Both the position numbers and the translations under genes were made by a program. Positions 21,672 to 30,906 of a stretch of 64,000 nucleotides of DNA are shown in pieces; the stretch's first letter is position 1; each line of letters opens with the position of its first letter. This DNA comes from Paraburkholderia sp. BL10I2N1. Its GTDB lineage: Bacteria > Pseudomonadota > Gammaproteobacteria > Burkholderiales > Burkholderiaceae. The notes below the pieces were generated by a model. It searched no databases. It saw nothing but the letters and a program-made list of their open reading frames with translations, and had not been told where the DNA came from. Location of the stretch: assembly GCF_004361815.1 (NCBI RefSeq), contig NZ_SNWA01000001.1, positions 1,116,001-1,180,000 on the forward strand, in the 5' to 3' direction.

Positions 21672-22564
21672 GGCGACACCTCGGCGAGCGCCAGTGTATG
21701 CGTGCCGTCGGGACTGGACAGGGTGACGCCGAAAGCGCCGATATCGGCTACCCGTTCTTCGCCCAGGTCGTCGCCCCGCGCGACCGCTGCGAGGCCGTCG
21801 GGTGTTTCCAGCAGCGCAAGTCGGCGCACATCGTCGCGCAGCAAACCCGCAAGACGCAAAAACGCCCCGTCGGACGCTGCGGTCCGATTAGATGCAGAGA
21901 ACGGATCGTAGAAAAGCACGTCGTCATCCGATTGCCTGTCGGCGTCCTCGCTGGTTTGCGTTGCAGCGGGACGCAGCGCATCGAACGCATCGAGCGTGGC
22001 GCTAATCACCAGCACCCCGGTGCTTCGCTTAATCGAGACGTCCCGTGGCACGACGAGCATCGGCAAGTTCGGCAGCCCTCGCAGGAAGCCGAACAATACC
22101 GGAAAGCTGGCTCGTGCAGAAAGATGTATCGGCCGTATCGCGTTCACCCCGGCACCGGTCACCGGCTGCGGCTCCAGTGCCAGTAACTCGATGTTGTATT
22201 GAGTGGCGAGTTGCGATATGACGTGCAAGTCGTCCGCGGACGTCCGTTCAATCGTATCGCGCACCACCGCGCCGTCATTCGCGGCGCGCCGCAAGGCTGG
22301 CAATTGCGCAATCGCCCGCCTGGCTTCGACAAGATGCCGACTGGCTTCGTCGAGCAGAACGCGCCTGGATTGCACACCGCTCGCGTCAGCAGCGATCCAG
22401 CCGTTCGCGCCGGCCACGAATACCGCGATCGCTATCAACAAAGCCGTGGCGGCGCGTCGACGCATGCTCCACGCTTCAAGTGGCAAACGCATCCACTGGC
22501 GCCATGCGCTCGCAAAATCGCCTGAACTCAAACCGCTGTCGCGATAGGCAACTGCACTGTTCAT
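21668..22564 (-). CDS. fused PilO-PilP alignment-complex protein
   Basis: A 298-residue protein where the usual operon has separate pilO and pilP. Residues about 38-56 form one membrane helix. A short coil and a PilO-like periplasmic domain (about 65-195, with QYNIELLALEPQPV and FPVLFGFLRGLPNLPMLV) follow. After a linker, residues about 218-298 match PilP: DPFSA, FLRLAGLLRDDVRRLALLE, TPDGLAAVARGDDLGEE. No lipobox is present, as expected if the PilP part is now anchored through PilO. It links the inner-membrane PilM-PilN platform to PilQ. Start and stop overlap the neighbours by four bases each, so translation is coupled. Confidence 0.75.
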   Translation of the reverse strand: MNSAVAYRDSGLSSGDFASAWRQWMRLPLEAWSMRRRAATALLIAIAVFVAGANGWIAADASGVQSRRVLLDEASRHLVEARRAIAQLPALRRAANDGAVVRDTIERTSADDLHVISQLATQYNIELLALEPQPVTGAGVNAIRPIHLSARASFPVLFGFLRGLPNLPMLVVPRDVSIKRSTGVLVISATLDAFDALRPAATQTSEDADRQSDDDVLFYDPFSASNRTAASDGAFLRLAGLLRDDVRRLALLETPDGLAAVARGDDLGEERVADIGAFGVTLSSPDGTHTLALAEVSP

Positions 22565-23265
22565 TGGTCACCTCGATTGGTATGTGGCGCGACGGGAGAC
22601 GCCGTCGCGTTCGGACCCGGATGCGCTGAACCGGGTGGCGGGCCGGACCAGCGCAGCCGGGCAGCAAAGTCGACGGACGCACCGTTCGACGACAGGTCGG
22701 TTTGAGAAACCGACGCAACGTTGTGATGGAGCTCATCGATCTCGACGCTTCTGGCGTCATGAACGGAGCCCAGTTGCTTTAGCCACGCAGCAGATGCGCC
22801 AGGGCCGTGAGCTGTTGCACGCAACTCGGTCTCTTGCGCCCGATGCCTCAATTCCCGGACGACCACGCCGCCCCCCGACTCATCGCTCAGCACATCCAGC
22901 AGATCGAGAAGATGCGCCAGCGGCGCAGACACGGCGTCTGTAAGTGCTGAGCGTGTACGGCGCTCTTCTGCGTCGCGAACAAGGCGTGCATGTTCGGCTA
23001 ACGGGACGCCAAGTTCCGCGAGCATATGTGCAAGCGACGCACGCCGAGCGTCGAGCCGTACACCTTCGAACGCCTGCCAGCCCGCAAGAACCAGCACCGC
23101 GACACCACCGGCGAGCGCGGCACCCAGCCAATCCCTGACGCAGCGCCGCCGGGCAAGACGCGCGTTGCGCTGCCGATATGGCAACAGATTGAAGCCGCCG
23201 GGTCGCATACGCTGCGCTCGCGAACGGGTTTTCAGGAACGCGCTCAACAGGCCCATGCGCCTCAC
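22561..23265 (-). CDS. pilN: type IV pilus inner-membrane protein PilN
   Basis: A 234-residue bitopic protein. The cytoplasmic N-terminus carries the PilN signature FNLLPYRQRNARLARRR, which binds PilM. A membrane helix (about 48-65, AALAGGVAVLVLAGW) is followed by a periplasmic coil and PilN domain, then a Pro/Gly-rich tail. The GTG at 23265 overlaps the pilM stop; an ATG three codons later (23256) has GAGG just upstream and is an alternative. Weak overall similarity but a clear motif and position. Confidence 0.8.
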   Translation of the reverse strand: MRRMGLLSAFLKTRSRAQRMRPGGFNLLPYRQRNARLARRRCVRDWLGAALAGGVAVLVLAGWQAFEGVRLDARRASLAHMLAELGVPLAEHARLVRDAEERRTRSALTDAVSAPLAHLLDLLDVLSDESGGGVVVRELRHRAQETELRATAHGPGASAAWLKQLGSVHDARSVEIDELHHNVASVSQTDLSSNGASVDFAARLRWSGPPPGSAHPGPNATASPVAPHTNRGDQ

Positions 23266-24245
23266 TCCATGAGCCCGCGCAAGGCGAGCCCGAACGCAAC
23301 CGCCAGCGACGGCTCACGAAGCAAGGCAACCGGAAGCGCAGACGCGCCGCTGTCGAGCAGCGCGCACTCAAACGGCAGCACGGTGCAGCCCAGCGCGTCG
23401 CCGATGTCGGCGGCGGAAAATCCCACGTCATCGAGCAGTCCGGTCTGACCGCCCACAATGGCACAGCTAACGCCTCCTTCCCCAAGTTCACGCAGGGCGT
23501 CGACCAGATCGGCATGCTCCGGCGCGGGGTAACGCATCTCGCTCGCGATCGACTCGTCGACGATACGCCAGCCATGCACGCCGTCATCCCCGATCCAGAT
23601 CGCCGCGTATGACTCATGCGCCTCCAGTTCCAACGATGCGGTGTGGCGCATTGCCCGCAAAGCGGCGTGTGGCTCGCCGTCGACCGCGGTCAGCGTGATG
23701 CCCGCAGCAGCAGCGCACTCGACACGCGCCTCGAGGTGCGCTCTCGCAGTCGCGGCGATCGTCACGCAGCCGGCGCGATGCGGCGATTCGTCGATGAACC
23801 AGTCGACGGCAAGCGCATGACGTTCGATTCCGGCAGCCCGCTCCGCTTCTGCCATCACCGCCGGTTCCAGTGCCGTGAGCGTGTGACTCCCGGTTGCTGA
23901 TTCCCGCGCGACGTGACCTGACGAGGCAAACCGGCTCAACGGCACCGAAGTCGCGAGCGTGGCCGACGCAGGCATCGCCATCGCGCATCGCAGCACATGA
24001 GCCGAGCAATCTCCCGGCAACTGCGCAAAAACGTCCCGTAACGCGGCGCCGACAGCGGATCGATTGACTATCTCGGCTCCCGCCATCGCGCCCGGAAACA
24101 GCGGCGCGGCCGCGAGGCATTCGACCCGCACAGGACTACCCTCGCAAAGCCGCCGGCTCAGTACGGCAAGCCGGACTTCCCGCTGGGCAAGGTCGATTCC
24201 GGCTGCAAAACGACGCACCGCGAGCAATGAATTTTTAAACGCCAT
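23262..24245 (-). CDS. pilM: type IV pilus protein PilM
   Basis: A 327-residue PilM, an actin-like cytoplasmic ATPase-fold protein that binds the PilN tail. The start at 24245 is chosen for the GAGGGGG ribosome binding site six bases upstream; the frame is open further to 24362 without a better site. Visible actin-fold segments are AAGIDLAQREVRLAVL (phosphate 1), HALAVDWFIDE, and SCAIVGGQTGLL near the C-terminus. It is the first gene of the minus-strand pilMN(OP)Q-aroKB-dgt cluster and is divergent from mrcA. Sequence conservation is low, so the call leans on operon position. Confidence 0.78.
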   Translation of the reverse strand: MAFKNSLLAVRRFAAGIDLAQREVRLAVLSRRLCEGSPVRVECLAAAPLFPGAMAGAEIVNRSAVGAALRDVFAQLPGDCSAHVLRCAMAMPASATLATSVPLSRFASSGHVARESATGSHTLTALEPAVMAEAERAAGIERHALAVDWFIDESPHRAGCVTIAATARAHLEARVECAAAAGITLTAVDGEPHAALRAMRHTASLELEAHESYAAIWIGDDGVHGWRIVDESIASEMRYPAPEHADLVDALRELGEGGVSCAIVGGQTGLLDDVGFSAADIGDALGCTVLPFECALLDSGASALPVALLREPSLAVAFGLALRGLME

Positions 24246-24453
24246 GACGCCCCCCTCGGACATGCGCGCCGAACCGTTCGGACGCGACAACAGTGGGGAT
24301 TCTGCTGACCGGCGTGAATGCGCGATATTCGGCCAAATGGCTAATGCGGTCAGCCGCGCCACCCGCGCCGAGGCAAAACGGCTACAGTTAAGTCATCCCT
24401 GCACGGCGCGCCGCCCCAGCGTAAGCACGCCGAAAGCTGAAAACCCGGGCGGC

Positions 24454-24459
24454 TATAAT
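24454..24459 (+). promoter_or_regulatory. -10 box for mrcA
   Basis: A perfect TATAAT lies 26 bases before the mrcA start codon, inside GGCTATAATCGCGGG. No good -35 match exists 16-18 bases upstream, so the promoter may need an activator. The rest of the divergent gap 24246-24484 shows no gene. Confidence 0.45.
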
Positions 24460-24484
24460 CGCGGGACTGTTTTTTGGTATTCAT

Positions 24485-26884
24485 ATGCAATCTTCGTCCC
24501 CTACGTCACCGCCGCCCGCCCCGCAAAAGCGCAAGCGCCCGCTTTGGCTCAAGCTCATACTCGGCTTTGTGGGGCTCATCGTGGCAGGCATCGTGTCCGG
24601 CGCGCTGGTGCTGGGCTACGCGCTGGTGGTCGCTACGCCGAACCTGCCGTCGCTGGAGGCGCTCACCGACTATCGGCCGAAAGTCCCGCTGCGTATTTAC
24701 ACAGCCGACCATGTGCTGATCGGTGAATTCGGCGAGGAGCGTCGGGATATCGTTCACATCAAGGACGTGCCCGACAGCCTCAAAAAAGCGGTGCTCGCGA
24801 TCGAAGATGCGCGCTTCTACGAGCACGGCGGTGTCGATCTGGCTGGGATCGCACGGGCCGGCTTCGTCGCGCTATCGAACGGTCGCGCCACACAGGGCGC
24901 GAGCACGATCACGATGCAGGTCGCGCGCAACTTCTTTCTGTCGAGCGAAAAGACGTACACGCGCAAGATCTACGAGATGCTGCTCGCGTACAAGATCGAG
25001 TCGAAGCTGTCGAAGGATCAGATTCTGGAGGTCTACATGAACCAGATCTATCTCGGCCAGCGCGCATACGGGTTTGCCAGTGCGGCGCGCGTGTATTTCG
25101 GCAAAGATATGAAAGACCTTACGCTCGCCGAATCGGCCATGCTTGCGGGCCTGCCGAAAGCACCATCGGCCTACAACCCGGTGGTGAACCCGAAGCGCGC
25201 GAAGATCCGTCAGGAATACATCCTGCAACGCATGCTCGAACTGCACTACATCACGCAGGAACAGTACGACGAGGCAGCGAAGCAGCCGCTCATAGTCAAG
25301 GGCGCGGGCAAGGAATTCAGCGTGCACGCGGAATACGTCGCTGAGATGGTGCGCCAGATGATATATGCGCAATATCGCGAAGAGGCTTATACGAGGGGCT
25401 TCAACGTGGTGACGACGATCGATTCGGCTGATCAGGACGTCGCATACCGTGCGCTTCGCAGGGGTTTGATGGACTACGAGCGGCGCCACGGTTATCGCGG
25501 CCCGGAAGCGTTCATCGATCTGCCGTCGGATGCGGACGACCGCGAACAGGCGATCGACGACGCGTTGCTCGAACATCCCGACAACGGCGAGATCATCGCC
25601 GCTGTAGTGACGTCGGCGAGTCCGAAGCAGGTGCAGGCGACGTTAATGGACGGCAACACCATCACCATCCAGGGCGATGGTCTGCGCTTTGCGTCCTTCG
25701 CACTCGGCCCGCGTGCGCAACCTAACCAGCGCGTGCGGCCCGGAGCGATCATTCGCGTTGTCAGAAGCGATGACGACGGCTGGGCCATCACGCAGTTGCC
25801 GCAGCTGGAAGGCGCGTTCGTGTCGGCCATTCCGCAGGACGGCGCGATCCGCGCGCTCGTCGGCGGCTTCGACTTCAACAAGAACAAGTTCAACCACGTC
25901 ACGCAAGCCTGGCGTCAACCGGGTTCGAGCTTCAAGCCGTTCATCTATTCCGCGTCTCTCGAGAAAGGACTTGGACCCGCAACGGTAATCAACGATGCCC
26001 CGCTTTTTTTTAGTGCTGCCGAAACTGGTGGCCAGGCCTGGGAGCCAAAGAACTACGGCGGCGGCTTCGACGGTCCGATGACGATGCGCACTGCGTTGCA
26101 AAAGTCGAAGAACATGGTGTCGATCCGCATCCTGAGCCACATTGGTACAAAGTACGCACAGCAGTACATCACGCGTTTCGGTTTCGACGCGGACCGTCAT
26201 CCGGCCTATCTGCCAATGGCGCTAGGCGCCGGGCTCGTGACGCCACTGCAGATGGCGGGCGCGTTTTCGGTGTTTGCCAACGGCGGCTACCGGATCAACC
26301 CGTACCTGATTGCGGAAGTGACAGACCAGCGAGGTATCCTCGTCGCGCATGCGCAGCCGCTCGTTGCTGGTCAGAGCGCGCCGCACGCCATCGAACCGCG
26401 CAACGCCTACGTGATGAACAGCCTGCTGCTGAGCGTCGCGCAACGTGGCACCGGCGCCAGGAGCAATGTCCTGAAGCGCACCGACCTCGCGGGCAAAACG
26501 GGCACGACCAACGATTCACGCGACGCGTGGTTCGCCGGCTACCAGCACACGCTGACCGCGATCGCCTGGATCGGTTACGATAACCCGCGCAGTCTCGGCG
26601 ACAAGGAAACGGGCGGAGGCCTCGCGCTACCGGTGTGGATTGAGTATATGGGCAACGCGATGAAAGGCGTGCCCGAGTACAAGATGCCGATGCCGGACGA
26701 TGTCGTGACAATCGGCGATGAGCTGTATTTCGACGACCTCACGCCGGGTCACGGGTTCATTTCGACCGTCGGCGTCAGCCAGGCGACGCTTGACGAGGCA
26801 AACGGCGGCCCGTCGGGGGCCGCACCGCAGCAGGTGGGCGAGGAGGAAAAGCAGAACATCATGAACCTGTTCCGCGGTCACTAG
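24485..26884 (+). CDS. mrcA: penicillin-binding protein 1A (class A PBP)
   Basis: A 799-residue bifunctional peptidoglycan synthase: a cytoplasmic Pro/Lys-rich tail, one membrane helix (about 21-45), then a GT51 glycosyltransferase domain with E107 in AIEDARFYEHGG and GASTITMQVARNFFL. The OB-like/linker domain precedes the transpeptidase domain with catalytic S481 in PGSSFKPF, an SKN box (SKNMVSIR) and K671-T-G (LAGKTGTTND). It polymerises and cross-links glycan strands. All catalytic motifs are intact. The divergent arrangement with pilM is the classic mrcA-pilM/hofM layout of proteobacteria. Confidence 0.96.
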   Translation: MQSSSPTSPPPAPQKRKRPLWLKLILGFVGLIVAGIVSGALVLGYALVVATPNLPSLEALTDYRPKVPLRIYTADHVLIGEFGEERRDIVHIKDVPDSLKKAVLAIEDARFYEHGGVDLAGIARAGFVALSNGRATQGASTITMQVARNFFLSSEKTYTRKIYEMLLAYKIESKLSKDQILEVYMNQIYLGQRAYGFASAARVYFGKDMKDLTLAESAMLAGLPKAPSAYNPVVNPKRAKIRQEYILQRMLELHYITQEQYDEAAKQPLIVKGAGKEFSVHAEYVAEMVRQMIYAQYREEAYTRGFNVVTTIDSADQDVAYRALRRGLMDYERRHGYRGPEAFIDLPSDADDREQAIDDALLEHPDNGEIIAAVVTSASPKQVQATLMDGNTITIQGDGLRFASFALGPRAQPNQRVRPGAIIRVVRSDDDGWAITQLPQLEGAFVSAIPQDGAIRALVGGFDFNKNKFNHVTQAWRQPGSSFKPFIYSASLEKGLGPATVINDAPLFFSAAETGGQAWEPKNYGGGFDGPMTMRTALQKSKNMVSIRILSHIGTKYAQQYITRFGFDADRHPAYLPMALGAGLVTPLQMAGAFSVFANGGYRINPYLIAEVTDQRGILVAHAQPLVAGQSAPHAIEPRNAYVMNSLLLSVAQRGTGARSNVLKRTDLAGKTGTTNDSRDAWFAGYQHTLTAIAWIGYDNPRSLGDKETGGGLALPVWIEYMGNAMKGVPEYKMPMPDDVVTIGDELYFDDLTPGHGFISTVGVSQATLDEANGGPSGAAPQQVGEEEKQNIMNLFRGH

Positions 26885-26909
26885 ACCCGACCGTCACCTG
26901 GCTGCTTCG

Positions 26910-26950
26910 AGGCCGCCGCGCACTCCTGCGCCGCGGCCTGCTTACTTTTC
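26910..26950 (+). terminator. probable terminator of mrcA
   Basis: AGGCCGC(C)GCGCA (26910-26922) pairs with TGCGC(C)GCGGCCT (26927-26939) around a four-base loop and is followed by GCTTACTTTT. The T-run is imperfect. It sits 26 bases after the mrcA stop, between convergent mrcA and cyaY. Confidence 0.6.
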
Positions 26951-26995
26951 GGGGGCATGCCGGACGCCTGGAAAATCGCGCGCCGCCTGTTGCTC

Positions 26996-27313
26996 TCAGG
27001 GCTTGAACGTCACCGGTTCGCCGGCCTGTTGCGTCGCGTAGTCCGACAACGCAGCAAAAAACTCGGTGCTGCTGCGCGTGTCACGCCAGGCACCGTCGAC
27101 GAACCGGAAATGGAAGCCGCCGGCTTTTGCCGCGATCCAGATCTCTTTCATCGGCGGTTGAAGATTCACGATGATCTTCGTCCGGTTCGCGAATTCGAGC
27201 GTCAGAACATTGCCGCTTCGTTCGAGTTCGATATCGGCATCCATATCGTCGATTGCGCGCTCCACGGCGGCCAGAACGGCCTCGGCGCGGGTCAGGTATT
27301 CACTGTCGGACAT
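26996..27313 (-). CDS. cyaY: iron-sulfur cluster assembly protein CyaY (frataxin)
   Basis: A 105-residue bacterial frataxin. The acidic first helix ([28 protein letters not shown]) is the iron-binding surface, and the beta-sheet segment [19 protein letters not shown] with [15 protein letters not shown] is diagnostic. It modulates iron delivery to and activity of the IscS/IscU machinery. It is transcribed alone, divergent from lptM with 35 bases between the starts. Confidence 0.95.
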   Translation of the reverse strand: MSDSEYLTRAEAVLAAVERAIDDMDADIELERSGNVLTLEFANRTKIIVNLQPPMKEIWIAAKAGGFHFRFVDGAWRDTRSSTEFFAALSDYATQQAGEPVTFKP

Positions 27314-27348
27314 GCTAAACTCCAGCGATTAATTATTCAGGGACGGTC

Positions 27349-27687
27349 ATGCGAGTCGTATTCAGGATGAGCGCGATTGTAGCGGCTTTGGCAATTCTCG
27401 CAGGCGCTGCACTCGGTGGTTGCGGACAACGCGGCGCGCTCTACTTGCCTACTGTTCCGCCGCTGCCACCGAAACCCAGCGCACAGACGCAGCCGGCTTC
27501 GCCCAACGAAGTACCTGGAACCGCTTCAGACGCAGCGCCTGCATCTGCTGCTGTCTTCGGTACTGTGCCTGATACGTCAGGTAACGCGCTTTCGTTGTCG
27601 CCGGATACCGAGCTTCGCACGACACCAGGTTCAGGCGAAACGCCTTCGACCGTACACCCGGCTTCCGGTGCGTCCACCGATCAATAA
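27349..27687 (+). CDS. lptM: LPS translocon maturation lipoprotein LptM
   Basis: A 112-residue lipoprotein. The signal peptide ends in a lipobox (LGGC, C25) followed by the LptM/YifL core GQRGALYLP; the remainder is a long Pro/Thr/Ser-rich tail. In enterobacteria LptM assists correct disulfide formation in LptD of the LPS translocon. The tail is longer than the short E. coli protein and looks disordered. lysA starts nine bases after its stop, the usual lptM-lysA pair. Confidence 0.88.
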   Translation: MRVVFRMSAIVAALAILAGAALGGCGQRGALYLPTVPPLPPKPSAQTQPASPNEVPGTASDAAPASAAVFGTVPDTSGNALSLSPDTELRTTPGSGETPSTVHPASGASTDQ

Positions 27688-27696
27688 GACTTTCGC

Positions 27697-28959
27697 ATGA
27701 CTTCATCCGCATTTGCTTACGTCGACGGCGTCCTGCACGCCGAAGGCGTGCCCGTCGTCTCGCTCGCCGAACGGTTCGGCACGCCGCTCTACGTCTATTC
27801 GCGCGCGGCGCTCACCGCGGCGTGGCAAGCCTACGCGGGTGCCTGCGCGGGACGTCGCGCAGCCATTCACGTTGCCGTGAAAGCAAACAGCAACCTCTCC
27901 GTCCTCAACGTGTTCGCACGCCTCGGCGCAGGTTTTGACATCGTATCCGGCGGCGAACTCGCACGCGTACTGGCAGCCGGCGGCAAAGCGGAGAATGTCG
28001 TGTTTTCTGGCGTCGGCAAAAGCGCGGACGAAATGCGTGAAGCGCTTGCGGCTGGAGTGAAGTGCTTCAACGTTGAATCGATTCCCGAGCTGGATCGCCT
28101 GAACGAAGTGGCCGGTTCGATGAGCAGGAAGGCGCCCGTGTCCCTGCGCGTGAATCCTGACGTCGACGCGAAAACGCACCCGTACATTTCCACCGGCCTC
28201 AAGTCGAACAAGTTTGGCGTCGCGTTCGACGACGCGCGCACAACCTATCGCGCCGCCGCTGCCATGCCAAATCTTGAAGTCGTCGGGATCGACTGCCACA
28301 TCGGTTCGCAGATCACTGAAGTCGAGCCCTATCTCGACGCGATCGACAAGCTGCTCGAACTCGTCGAACAGATCGAATCGGATGGGGTGAAGATTCGCCA
28401 CATTGATGTGGGCGGCGGCCTTGGCATCACGTACGACGATGAAACGCCGCCGGACATCGGCGTATTTGTGCGCACGCTGCTCGACCGGATCGAAGAACGC
28501 GGTCACGGTCATCGTGAAGTGTATTTCGAGCCAGGCCGGTCGCTAGTCGGCAATGCGGGCGTGCTGCTCACGCGCGTGGAATTCCTGAAGCCGGGCGCGG
28601 AGAAGAACTTCGCGATCGTCGACGCGGCAATGAACGACCTCGCCAGGCCGGCAATGTACGAAGCCTTCCACAAGATCGAACCGGCCGTGAAGCGCGATAC
28701 CGAAGCGCACGTGTATGACGTCGTCGGGCCGGTCTGCGAAAGCGGCGACTGGCTCGGCCGCGAGCGGCAACTCGCCGTCGAAGCGGGTGACCTTCTGGTG
28801 ATCCGCTCGGCGGGCGCCTATGGTTTCGTGATGAGTTCGAACTACAACACGCGCCCGCGTGCCGCGGAAGTCATGGTCGATGGTGACAAGGTACACGTTG
28901 CACGCGTGCGCGAAGAAGTCGCGCAACTATTTGCTGGCGAGTCGGTTCTGCCAGGCTGA
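27697..28959 (+). CDS. lysA: diaminopimelate decarboxylase
   Basis: A 420-residue PLP enzyme with an alanine-racemase fold that makes lysine from meso-diaminopimelate. The Schiff-base lysine is K62 in HVAVKANSN. Other motifs are the glycine-rich phosphate site in DVGGGLGITY, EPGRSLVGNAG, and GPVCESGDWLG, with the active-site Cys contributed across the dimer. The length is typical. A strong terminator follows. Confidence 0.97.
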   Translation: MTSSAFAYVDGVLHAEGVPVVSLAERFGTPLYVYSRAALTAAWQAYAGACAGRRAAIHVAVKANSNLSVLNVFARLGAGFDIVSGGELARVLAAGGKAENVVFSGVGKSADEMREALAAGVKCFNVESIPELDRLNEVAGSMSRKAPVSLRVNPDVDAKTHPYISTGLKSNKFGVAFDDARTTYRAAAAMPNLEVVGIDCHIGSQITEVEPYLDAIDKLLELVEQIESDGVKIRHIDVGGGLGITYDDETPPDIGVFVRTLLDRIEERGHGHREVYFEPGRSLVGNAGVLLTRVEFLKPGAEKNFAIVDAAMNDLARPAMYEAFHKIEPAVKRDTEAHVYDVVGPVCESGDWLGRERQLAVEAGDLLVIRSAGAYGFVMSSNYNTRPRAAEVMVDGDKVHVARVREEVAQLFAGESVLPG

Positions 28960-28978
28960 TGGCAACTGCCGCATTGAA

Positions 28979-29011
28979 AAAGGCGATGCGTTCAATGCAT
29001 CGCCTTTTTTT
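28979..29011 (+). terminator. bidirectional terminator between lysA and msrQ
   Basis: AAAGGCGATGC (28979-28989) pairs perfectly with GCATCGCCTTT (28997-29007) and is flanked by A- and T-runs on the two sides, so it can end both the lysA transcript and the convergent msrPQ transcript. Confidence 0.9.
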
Positions 29012-29017
29012 GTTAAT

Positions 29018-29731
29018 TCAGCGCCGTCGCTCGATCTCGTCGTTGACACCGCGCATCGCCATCCGACCACGCAGCCACTCGACCAGTCGCCAGCCCAGCA
29101 ACGCAATGACGATCGCACCGTAGATCCTGGGCAGCAGCAGATCGTGCTTGCCCGCCTTCATCCACCAGAAGTGCAGGATTGCCAGCACGCCGATTAAATA
29201 GATCGCCCGGTGCAACGTCTGCCAACGACGCCCGAGCTTGCGCACCATTGCCTTCGGCGACGTCACAGCCAGCGGGATCAGCAGCACGAACGCGGCAAAG
29301 CCTACGGTGATGAACGGACGCTTGCCGATGTCTTTCAGCATCGCCGCGACATCGAACCACTTGTCGAACCAGATATAAGTCGTGAAGTGCAGCGTCGCGT
29401 AGAAGAATGCATAGAGGCCGAGCATGCGGCGAAAGCGCGCCAGCGCGTTCAAGCCCGACAGCCGTCGCAGTGGTGTGACAGCGAGCGTGATGCAAAGGAA
29501 AACGAGCGTCCAGAGACCGGTCGAACGCGTGACGAATTCGATCGGATTCGCGCCGAGACGGTCCGTCAGACCGAAGAAGACAATGCGTGCGAGCGGATAC
29601 CACGCCGCCACAAACACGGCGACTTTTGCCGGCACAATCCAGCGGCTGCCGCCGGCTGCGGGACGCCGCGCAGCCGCAGGTCCGGCACGGAGGGGGCCTG
29701 AATCGGCGACAGATTGCGTATCGATAGCCAT
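29018..29731 (-). CDS. msrQ: heme-binding membrane subunit MsrQ
   Basis: A 237-residue protein from the ATG at 29731, with about six membrane helices of the ferric-reductase-like domain (PLARIVFFGLTDRLG, FRRMLGLYAFFYATLHF, RRWQTLHRAIYLIGVLAILHFWW). Histidines in these helices bind heme b. It passes quinol-derived electrons to periplasmic MsrP, which repairs methionine sulfoxide in envelope proteins. A 60-residue-longer N-terminus read through from msrP sequence is rejected because the frame there overlaps the real msrP frame. It lies 11 bases after the msrP stop. Confidence 0.93.
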   Translation of the reverse strand: MAIDTQSVADSGPLRAGPAAARRPAAGGSRWIVPAKVAVFVAAWYPLARIVFFGLTDRLGANPIEFVTRSTGLWTLVFLCITLAVTPLRRLSGLNALARFRRMLGLYAFFYATLHFTTYIWFDKWFDVAAMLKDIGKRPFITVGFAAFVLLIPLAVTSPKAMVRKLGRRWQTLHRAIYLIGVLAILHFWWMKAGKHDLLLPRIYGAIVIALLGWRLVEWLRGRMAMRGVNDEIERRR

Positions 29732-29742
29732 AGCCGTGCCAG

Positions 29743-30738
29743 TCAGAAGTTCTTCTTCAGGTCCATGCCCTGATAGAGCGACGCAACCTGGTCGCCGTAA
29801 CCGTTGAACATCAGCGTCTTGCGCTTCGGCGTGAAGAAACCATCCTCGCCGATACGCCGCTCGGTCGCCTGGCTCCAGCGCGGGTGGTCGACATTCGGGT
29901 TCACGTTCGAATAGAAACCGTACTCCTGCGAAGCGTACGTGTTCCAGCTGGTCGGCGGTTGTTTGTCGACAAAGCGGATTTTCACCAGCGATTTCGCGCT
30001 CTTGAAGCCGTACTTCCAGGGCACGACGACCCGCACCGGCGCACCGTTCTGGTTCGGCAGCACCTGGCCGTAGACGCCCATCGTAAGGAGCGTCAGCGGA
30101 TTCATCGCTTCGTCCATCCGCAGGCCTTCTGAATACGGCCAGTCGAGTATTGGCTGCGACAGACCCGGCATCTGCGACGGGTCGGCCAGCGTGATGAACT
30201 GCACGTATTTCGCGTTGCCCGTCGGCTGCGCACGCTTGATCAGTTCCGACAGCGACACGCCAACCCACGGAATTACCATCGACCAGCCTTCGACACAACG
30301 ATGCCGATACACCCGTTCCTCAAGCGGCGCCAGCTTTAGCAGGTCGTCGATATCGTAGACTTTGGCGTTCTTCACCTCGCCTTCGACGCTCACGCGCCAC
30401 GGCCGCGGTCGCAGTGTCCCGGCGTTCTGCGCGGGGTCCCCCTTGTCGGTGCCGAATTCGTAGAAGTTGTTGTAGGTCGTGATGTCCTTGAACGGCGTGA
30501 CCTTGTCCGGCACGACGAGTTTCGGGTTCGTTTTGGCCGGGAGCTTCTGCGCCTTTCCGTCCGGCGACGTGTACGCGGCCAGCGCCTCACCATTGACGCC
30601 GATCAGTCCCCCCATTGCTGCTGCACCGGCGGCCTGCAGAATGCGCCGACGGTTCTCGAATATCGGACGCGGCGTAATTTCGCTGCGCGGGATGTCATCC
30701 CCGCTGAGTCGAATCCGCTCGTTTCGTTTGATCCACAT
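29743..30738 (-). CDS. msrP: periplasmic methionine sulfoxide reductase catalytic subunit MsrP
   Basis: A 331-residue molybdopterin enzyme of the sulfite-oxidase family. The start at 30738 has GAGGAG eight bases upstream. A Tat signal ([16 protein letters not shown]) precedes the mature domain. The Mo-ligating Cys is in [31 protein letters not shown] contributes to the cofactor site. It reduces both methionine sulfoxide diastereomers in oxidised periplasmic proteins. It is paired with msrQ downstream. Confidence 0.95.
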   Translation of the reverse strand: MWIKRNERIRLSGDDIPRSEITPRPIFENRRRILQAAGAAAMGGLIGVNGEALAAYTSPDGKAQKLPAKTNPKLVVPDKVTPFKDITTYNNFYEFGTDKGDPAQNAGTLRPRPWRVSVEGEVKNAKVYDIDDLLKLAPLEERVYRHRCVEGWSMVIPWVGVSLSELIKRAQPTGNAKYVQFITLADPSQMPGLSQPILDWPYSEGLRMDEAMNPLTLLTMGVYGQVLPNQNGAPVRVVVPWKYGFKSAKSLVKIRFVDKQPPTSWNTYASQEYGFYSNVNPNVDHPRWSQATERRIGEDGFFTPKRKTLMFNGYGDQVASLYQGMDLKKNF

Positions 30739-30845
30739 GGTGCTGCTCCTCAATGGCCCTCGGGGCCACGTTGATGATCGTCGACTTTGCATGCACGGGT
30801 ACTACCCCGACAAACAATCTGGGTGCACGAAAATTCCGTTCTGCA

Positions 30846-30883
30846 ATAAAAAAAACCGCCGGCGCGAAGCGCCCGGCGGTTTT
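30846..30883 (-). terminator. terminator of the resB-ccsB transcript
   Basis: CCGCCGGCGC (30856-30865) and GCGCCCGGCGG (30869-30879) form a GC-rich stem with one bulge and a GAA loop, followed on the minus strand by a run of nine or more T. It lies 25 bases after the ccsB stop and upstream of msrP. Confidence 0.85.
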
Positions 30884-30906
30884 AAGTCGGCGGAAACCGG
30901 CAAATC

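Noticed and set aside
29732..30298. Upstream extension of msrQ
   Set aside because: The added 189 residues are an out-of-frame reading of msrP; the ATG at 29731 begins the true protein.
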